Source of the DNA: Lepidurus packardi
Taxonomy: Eukaryota > Arthropoda > Branchiopoda > Notostraca > Triopsidae
Length of the DNA: 64,000 bases
Direction of reading: 5' to 3'
Assembly: GCA_023053545.1 (NCBI GenBank)
Contig: JAKZAN010000002.1
Span: 9,978,790-10,042,789 of the forward strand
Positions 24,201-33,200 of this stretch are shown here, piece by piece (the stretch's first letter is position 1; every line of letters begins with the position of its first letter). The translations under genes and the position numbers were made by a program. The notes under the pieces are model-generated. The model was not told the DNA's origin and ran no database searches. It saw only the letters and a list, made by a program, of their open reading frames with translations.

Positions 24201-27200
24201 TCGGCATACACGAAATCCGCCACGAAACTGGGTATTTCGCATTTCATTAACGCACTATTCCCCCGGATCACGTACTCGTTGTCTGCTTCGGCCTCGTATG
24301 ACTGCGCCACCACTAAAATTCGTGCCCCAGCAATTTACCCCACAATGAATACGACATTTTCTCACAACACTTTGTTAGCAGTGGTCCCCCATAAGAAAAA
24401 TACGTCAAAAGAACAACCCTCACAGTTGGAAACCCTAGCTACCTTTGAAAAAATTCCCGCCTCGAAATAATAAAACTTTTTTTTTCGTTTACCCCAATCG
24501 TTCGAGGGGATTATCATGTCCCCTGAGTCGGAGAGCCAAGCTTCCACTTGTACAAAGTCCGAAACAAAGGCCGGGATGGAACATTTGAGTATCGCGCTAT
24601 TGCCCCGAATGACGTATTCCGTGAGTACTTCGGCGGCGTACAACTGCGCGACCACTAGTATATCAGTTATGGTTATTGTTATTACAGCGCTTAATCACTC
24701 CGTACGTGCTGCGTAAGGGTGACTTTGTAGTCACAATTGTGTCATAAAAAAGAAGTATATTTATGTACTAGTTTTCGTCAGCCCCTTCACGACCTTCTCT
24801 CCGTTTTCCCCATTCTTGTTTCCTCACAAAAATCTCCTTGCTCATTCAGTTTTGTAAGAGCGAGTTGGGGATTTTGGTTGGGGGCGGTCGTTTTCGTTTA
24901 CCCTGCGTCGATGACTGCATCAAAGGGAATTCCTCGGTTACATCGCCGCTGAATTCGGCACTTTGGCTCAGCCAGGATGTGACGCTCACGAAATCCGCCA
25001 CGAAACTCGGGATGGAGCACTTGAGCAGCGCTGCGTTCCCTCGGATCACGTGCTCGTTGTTGACCTCCGTCTGGTAGTTCTGCTGCACGACTGCAATGGC
25101 GTTCGTGGGTCTTTTAATTAACTAGTTTACATAAACTCTCGCCAATTGACGCCTAATGTTATCGCACCATAAATCCCAAACGCCCTTTTCGCTTTCTTAC
25201 ATTCAAGTCCTACGAGATGACCTAAGAGATGCTCTACGCATTCTGAAGTGTGTGTCTTATGTGTGTGGGGAGGGCAACTTTTGGCCCGGACGTTGGGATT
25301 AATTACCGTAATCATTAGACGGTAGGAAAGCTTGGCCATCGTCCATATGCCAGGATTCCACGGTAACGAAATCCGCCACGAAACTGGGAATGGAGCATTT
25401 GACTAAAGCGCTATTGCCCCGGATCACATATTCCAGCATCACATCCGTCTGGTACATTTGCTGAACGACTGCAGAAATGGCGTTAGCGCCCGATATATAA
25501 ATATAAAGACACCAACCTCACAGGCAAAAAAAAACGAAAAAAAACATGTCAAGGATGTCTGTCTCCTCCCCAATGAAGGGTGAGTATCCACGGCTAGACG
25601 TCAGAAGGGGGAAAAACCTATATCGCTTTAAAAATATCTCTTTTTCGTGTCTAGGAGGCCTGAGCTGTGTGCGTATATCCTTGCTGACTCTTTGAACACT
25701 TTCTGCTACGAGTCTTGAATCATTTATATACGGTGTCCTTCGGGCAATTGTCTCATTACCGTAATGGGTAGTTGGATCAAAAACATCGCCTTGGTCCGTG
25801 TACCAAGCGTCGATTAGAAAAAAGTCCGCCACGAAAGACGGAATTTGGCATTTGAAGAGCGCAGCGTTGCCTCGAATCACTTGTTCCTTGTTCACATCAA
25901 CTTCGTAGGATTGACTCACCACTGTAAAAAGGAAGTTTGTCAAATGTCAATTCTGTAGGAACTTTTTTGTTTTGCAATAGTTGTTCTCCCCTGCCTTGCG
26001 CCGTCCTGGAAAGAAATTCCGTTACAAACTTTAAACCTAAGCTGCTACGCCTAAGCTTGTTCCTAGGCAAGATTCCGCATAGGGGACTTTGGGAGAGACA
26101 CGTGTAGGGTGTTTTTTGTTCTTAATTACCATCAGAAAAGTGTGTTGGGGGCAGGAGTAGGTCTTCTCCATGGAACCAGGCGTCTACGGTCACAAAGTCG
26201 GCCACGTAGGATGGAATGTGACACTTGATGAGGGCTGCGTTACCGCGAATAACGTATTCCTCGTAGACGTGTGCAGTGTACGCTTGGCTCACCACTAATA
26301 TGCGTAAAATGCCTCAGTTCTATTCTTTTCTTGTTGTTTTCCTTTTAATTTGTTTCGAAACTTTGGATTGAATTATACGGTTGAAGCTCGTTTGAGATAA
26401 AGCAAGAACGGATGCTGCCCATTAAGATTAGAGCCCTATGTCGCCTACTATTGGCTATGGCATTTATCGTGCGTCGTTTGAGATGAGTCTCCGGAGAGAG
26501 GCGTGTTTTCGTGTCCCTCAATTTCAAATGACCCCCCCCCCCCTCCCTTCGTGGTGTTGATTGAGATGGAACCCCTCCCATCATTAATTAGTGAAGAGTA
26601 GGCTAGGCTACCTTACATTTTTGGATCCTCTTAATGAAATTTCCACTCGGTATAGTATATCCAATCAAAAATTAAAAGAGATCAAATTCAGTGATGTATA
26701 CAAACTTACAAATATAAGAATCGTGACTGAATTCAATAAAAAATCTTTTAATATTCAATTAAAGAAACTATGAATTTTTTTAAAGAAAAAGTAAAAAAAA
26801 AAAAAAAACACTTACAAATAAAAAAATCAAAATTATTTCTGAATTTGATAAAAAAAAATCTTCTAATATTCAATAAAAGAAACTATGAAATTTAGGTTTA
26901 AGTGTCAGGTTAGGGAATACAAGGCTTAAATACATTTTGAATTGCTAATTTTAGAATTTCCATTTTTGTTAAGCGCATTTTCAAAAAATGTAAGGTAACC
27001 GTGTCCTTTTTTAAATAATTGAATCAGGAATGATAAAAAAGGAAGGCTAATTTACCTGCACGCACGTGGACGTCGCGAGACAAGATGGTACCAGCCGAGT
27101 TTTTAGCCATACAACGATACACTTGGGCGTGAACTTCTTGACGATAATCTTCAGCACGGAAGGGCGGGAATACCAAACTTCCTGACGTTTGAATCTAAAC

Positions 27201-30200
27201 CCAACACAACAACCACCATGATTAATTCAACTATAGCTCATTACCAAGTTAACTTTCTCGCAAGCTCTACTCTTTTAATTCTTCTTTATTTATGGCGTCC
27301 GTCCACACTGGAAGTTTTAGCGCAAGTTCCTCCCCGGTTGAAATTCCAATGTGTAAGCGCTGTCAGAATCGGGCAAAAACGCTCCCTCTGGAGCTTCCTC
27401 GAAGACAAAAATATTGTATCTTTTGATTGGAAGTTTTTAGTCCGCTGGGGCAAGGTCCCACCAACTTCCGATGTATAAGCGTAACTTTCTCATCTACTAG
27501 CAAGTTTTCCAAATCGCCAGCCAATCAGAATCGACTTTCACTTTTAGCGCGTTCTGTTCAAAAGTAAAATGGGTTCTAGAAGCGCTCCTTTGACTGGGGG
27601 ATTAGGGTTTCAGACGCACAAATGCCTAAACGCTTATACATTGGACTTTCAATCGGGAAGGAAATTGCGTTAAAACTTCCAATGTGGACGAACGCCTTTA
27701 AGGAAAAACTTCTTTCCAACTCTAACTTTAAAAACACCCCCCCCCCCCCCCCCCCCCAGTAAAAAAAAAAAACAAAAAAAACAAGACAACAACAAGAACT
27801 CGCATTTCAAGAATTGATTAATCTTTCAAGAAACGAAAAAAAAACGAAAAAACCATTATAGTCCATCAAGCTTTTCACATCGTTAAGAAAAAGAAGGCGA
27901 GGCCCAACCCTCTGCTTTTTATAGATGCTTCTTCTGATGTTCCTCTCAGCACTTGCTCTTCCATACATCACCCAACCTGTCCTTCCGAGAATGCGAATGA
28001 CTCAAAGAAGCTTTCGCGCTTTTGTCTTTTCATTAACTTCTTTTTTTTGAAAAAAGAAAAAAAAAAACTGTCATACAAATTTGTACCCAATTACCTGTCG
28101 CAAGCCTGGAACATCCGTGACGGGGCTGCCGTCCAATCGTACCCAAATTACTTCCGGTCGGGGATTCCCTGTAGCTGCGCATTCAATGACGGTGCCGGTC
28201 GTATTGGAGAAATCAAAGCGATTTGGAGGTTCGCGCAAAAATACTGGACCGGAAAGCGATTCATCAGCCCAATTACCTAAGTGCCAAACGGAAATAGAAA
28301 AACATACAAATTAGCACCAGACGGTCTTCTTACTGAGTTTTGAGTTTTGGTTGGCTTTTGCCACTCATACCACAATTCTCTTTTACAATTACAAACACAA
28401 GCTTAATGATGTTTGAATGTATATGTACAGGGCGTGTTTCCGCTCCTTACGTCCTTCTGTTCATATTGATAGCGCCTCATCCCCAAGCGACCTCTGCCAA
28501 ATAGTCAAAACCTTCGCTCTCTTGTCCTTCGACCCAAATCTTTTCGGTTGGGTTTAACTAAGCTTTTCTAACCCGCATCTTTGACCATATCTTGGACCCT
28601 AAACGACAGAAACACACCTGGTTGGACTATTTTCCCTCGAACGCACCTGCCCTCTGAGAATGTGGATAAGTAACAACAAGCAAAAAGGTAGTTGAAAAAG
28701 CCAGCAGCTGCCTCAGCCCCCTAAACCGGTTTCGAGATTTCAGCTAAAGCAGCTGCTCGGGAGCGTTGCGGTTATCTTGCAACGAACCGTTCATTACTAG
28801 AGTGCTACAAAGTCAACGGGGAACGCTACGGACCTCGATCAGTAGCCCTCAGTCGAACTCTTTACATTTGTTACTCCGGCTTGGCAACGCGACACAGGGA
28901 CGAGTAGAGACAAGGATGACTCGACACAAGGGCGACTCGACACAAGGGCGACTCGACACAAGGGCGACTCGACACAAGGGCGACTCGACACAAGAGCGAC
29001 TCAACACAAGGACGACACGACATAAGGGCGACTGGACACCAGGACGACTCGACATAAGGGCGACTGGACACCAGGACGACTCGACAAAAGGACTAGGTTA
29101 GGTTAGGGGGTTGTAGTCCTTAAGTCGGGTGCACTGTAGTCCTTCTGTCGAGTCATCCTTGTGTCGACGTGTCCTCAGACTTCTACGGCCTGTCCTGTGT
29201 AGCCGTTCTACAGCCTTGGGTTTTGTCTTAACTCTCGAGCTCAATAACACTCCTACAAACAACCTCACATCATCAGCGTAGAACAAGAAACCTCACAAAA
29301 GAAACTTCTTGGACGCTGGCCATATAGTATTTTGTCTTACTCGTAATGCTCTTTGGCTACAATAACACGACTGGGACTGCATGTGGGGTCAGCCGAGCCA
29401 AACAGCCAATTGTTTCATCATACAAAGAGGAGTATATTTCCCACGTGAGTCTTTCACGGAAACTTTAAAAAGCCCTCATAGCTTTCCGCACTGTAAATTT
29501 GTTAACTGCCCGACGCTCTCTATAATTTCAACAAGGTGCAGTTTACAGGGTGCCAAAATAGGTGTAAATGCATATTTCTCACGCCCTTTTCGTTCGTATA
29601 CTTTAACTTTCCCACTTCGCCTCTCTTCTTCTTGTCTCGTGTTTCGTTCGGCCCGACAACTAAAAATCCCAGGAAAAATAGAAATCTCAAACAGGCCCCC
29701 TCCAGCAGACTTTAGAAGTCCCCAAAGAACACGTATCCTTATAAATCTCACACATAAACAACCCAGGGACCCACTTTTGCTTAAAAAAGCGTAGCCAAGC
29801 CGTTAACACAACCCTGGCCACCGGCAATAATGAGCCTTTTTTGTTAAGATTTCCTTTATTTAAGTGTAGGAATATAACTACTGCGGTGGGTGGCTGAGGA
29901 AGCACTAAAAAAAGCCAAACCACCGGAAATACGCAGTTTCAACAGCTTATAGCAATTCTACCAAGGCTATCCTGGCACTTTTCATACTAAATTAGTGTTA
30001 CGGTAGAACGAGTATAGCGAGTGGCACATCTATGGGTTCCAATCCAACACGCATAAGTCATGGAAGATTCTACTTCTCTGGGATTTCGCTTACAGAATAC
30101 AGATGACATAATACCGCAGCGTAGATAATAAAGAAGAAGAACAGGCGAAAGTGTTCCTTTCTCTTCTTTTCTATACGCATCAGCTGTCATGTTGTCAACA

Positions 30201-33200
30201 TGTCGGACAGAATCCGTTACGTACACACACAGAAGTTGATAACAGCAAAAAGGCCCTAAGCCCGTTCTCCACACATGCAACATCTCAACTTCCATATACA
30301 TATGCGTTCATAAGCTACGCATCTCCATCTGTCAAGTTCCTTCAAGGTCTTTTTCGGTTGTAAAAGGGCGTTACAGTTTCAAACACATGGTTTGTTGCCA
30401 ACGGTCAAAATTTTAAATCTTGGGCAGCCCTCCAAGAAAGTACAGTAGATGACGCTTATTGTGATCACGTTTGTCAATTGAATATTGATTATATTAAACG
30501 AAGATTCTAATTACCGAAAATCGGTTACTGGCTTGCTTAAACCAAAGAAAGAAAGCATCGTCTACTTTCTGACACTTTCCCACACGTTTCCTTTTCCTAG
30601 ATTCACTACCCACTTTTGTTTATTTCGTAATGATTTTTCAATAATTTTGATAGAGATGATTGAGGAATTCCTAAAGTTAACCGCCGTTTCCCTGTCGCAA
30701 ATCTTTTAAATGTAACTTGTCATAAGTTTCAATGAACCGCAACTTCTCTTTTACATTTAAATTAAATATTTTCTTCTTCGTCGCCATTTATATATAACCT
30801 AACGTCTAAAATACAACTAACTGCGCCTTTGAAGCCTATTCCAACGCTTAGATAGGGCTCTCACCACGATACCCCTTCCAATTTACCCAGTCAATTAAAA
30901 GAACTCGCCATTCAATTGAATTAGCCAGTTCATTTAATTAACTGGGAGTTCAGAAAGAATTTCCCTTAAGCGTAGAAGTAGGTTGGAAATGATAGTCGGT
31001 CAAAACGACGTAAAAGCAATGTGCGAAGTGGTCAATATGGTGCAATAATGTGCAATGTGGTCAATATGCGAAGTCCATGTAGCAATCACTACTGTAGTTT
31101 CGTTACTGTGCATGTGAAGATTCGTTAGAAATTGATTCTAATAACCGATTAAAATTGACCAATTCTAATAACCAATCAAAAAGGACCAATTAAAAATTGA
31201 CTCCATAAAGCGGGTGATTGTAATAACCAGTGATCGTAATAAGCGGCATCTACTGTAATTACGATTCCTTAAACCGAGACTTTTCTGAAAGCTGCACTGC
31301 AATGAATGTCAATAGAGGCGCCCTTGCCCTGGCTTTTATCCCAATGTAATGTGTGCTTGCAATTGCTATATGCTCTGATCGATCGCCCTGCGTATGCGGC
31401 GTTGTTCGGGGTACATACAGAGAGAGACAGAGAGAGGGGCAGAGCAATAGACAGAGAAAAGGGGGTAACAACAATGAATGAAATGAATCACGAGTCGTCC
31501 TACCTACGGGAGAGGTAATATAAGAAGAAAAAAATCTTAGTGTAAAACAAACCATATGCATAAGTGGGTAACTTCCTGTACGTGGCCGCAAAACTTACAA
31601 CAATTCATCGTTAGCCTTTTACCTCTTAAAAAATGTCTTGCGGTCATATTGTTAACTAAAAAGACTCACTGGAAAAACGTATGGGAACTTTCCCATGTTT
31701 GAAACTGTATGCCAAACCTCGTCAGGTTCTCTGAGACACTACCACACTAACGACACTTACATGAACCGTCGAGTCGATGGGAAGTTTTCAATCTTAATGA
31801 ATTGTTACAAGCCAGTACAACTAAAAGAACAGCACCTGACAAATGATCTTCAGCGAAAATCTTCCCCGTTAATTTAATGATCCCGTTCGAGCTCCTTTTG
31901 GCCTGTATACAGCATTTCACCTGAGCAAAGAACGTTAGCAAATTACTTTCTTGGCAAACGGCAATCAATCCTATTCCGAAAATGAGAAGAATCCAAAGAA
32001 ATTCAAGAAACAAACAAACAAAAAGCACAAAGAGCTTCAAGGAGTTCATTAGCTCAACTCTTAGCGCGTTGCCGACTTCTAACGGTTCTAAGCCCATTAC
32101 ATGTGTCGCCGAAAAACGAAAAACTCTTTTAAACGTCTTATGGGCAGCCAAGAGGCCTAGTACTTGACACTACAAAAGAAACGTGAAGGATCTCGGCGCC
32201 TTTTGTTAACAGAAAAAAGGAACCTTTTTCTTTTTACAATCTATATCCTACATTCTTGAATATTCTTGAAGGCTCTTTCCTCTTCGCTGACCAGCTGACA
32301 GATTCAACCCCTCGATGCACACCAAGATCGTAGTCCGGAGGGTGAACTTGCCCTCACCCTGACTTTGGCCCTTATAGGAGATGACCGGAAATCACGAATA
32401 TTCCTCTTGGAGGGGGCGCCCAGTCATCAAAGGCCTTGTTCCGTGCGTACAAATGATGACAAGGCTTGATCTAAGACGCCAAAACTTGGAAGGAAACTTT
32501 TGCACGCTTTTGCATCCAACTCGTCATACTGGTTATTCTTAACTTTGCAGACAAAATAGATAAAATTAGACTGATTGATTGTGATCCACGCTCCGCGACA
32601 TGTGTGTCTAAGGGGGCGAAAAAGTCTCAACTTGAACCGAATGTAGGGGGAAACTGAAGCATACTGGAGGCGGCATTTCCCTTATGAGTTGAGCGACCAT
32701 CTGGTTTGGAAACGATTCTAATAAGCCGAGAAGGGAGCTAGAAGCTTAGGACTTGAAAAAGCGCAGGAAGCGTTTCATCAACACGATTTCTAGCAGCGAA
32801 ACTGGACCTGTTGCGATAATCATAAACGTAACGAATTATCTTGGCTACATTTGCACGGTGTCGCGGTTGAACAAGTTTCTTAACTTGGCGAACAGGATCC
32901 ATGTTGTGATTCAACACCGAACGACGTCTATTTAATGACCATTTTGCGGTTTTTCGCGGGGGCTGGACTTGGAAAATCGGAAAAACCAAGCCCAGACACG
33001 AATATTCTGAAGAATTGAGCAAGGTCGCTTTGGGTAATTGAGCTACTTAAGTGTAGAGACCGGCAGGATATAAGCCATAATAAAAAATATCGAGCAAAAT
33101 GGTTTTTCACATTTTATTGGAAGAAAAGGGATTTGGAACGGTGGCAGACAAACATAATGACGATAACTATACATTACCTTGGATGGTTAGAAAGAAGACG

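Larger units (their letters stand above)
23053..26294 (-). other. Dscam1: Ig2 (exon 4) array of mutually exclusive exons
   Basis: Nine alternative exons encode the N-terminal half of Ig2. All share the pattern Y-x6-E-x-V-(I/L)-R-G-N, then K-C-x-I/L-P-S/A-F/Y-V-A/S-D. Each is entered after one G and ends with one G, and all lengths (162, 165 or 189) are multiples of 3. Introns between variants are about 200-340 bases except between variants 6 and 7 (35 bases). The array lies between constant exons 3 and 5. Two of the 12 variants of Drosophila or 8 of Daphnia would be a direct size comparison from memory: this array is close to Daphnia in size. Confidence 0.95.

Noticed and set aside
1-27000. 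Plus-strand frames across the Dscam arrays
   Set aside because: They are antisense shadows of conserved Ig exons on the minus strand, with no independent family signature.
28766-29101. Long repetitive reading frames on both strands
   Set aside because: Produced by the 16-bp minisatellite, whose length lets frames stay open; no conserved protein.
29090-29107. Telomere-type TTAGG repeats
   Set aside because: Only two or three units, at the edge of a minisatellite; too few for an interstitial telomere.
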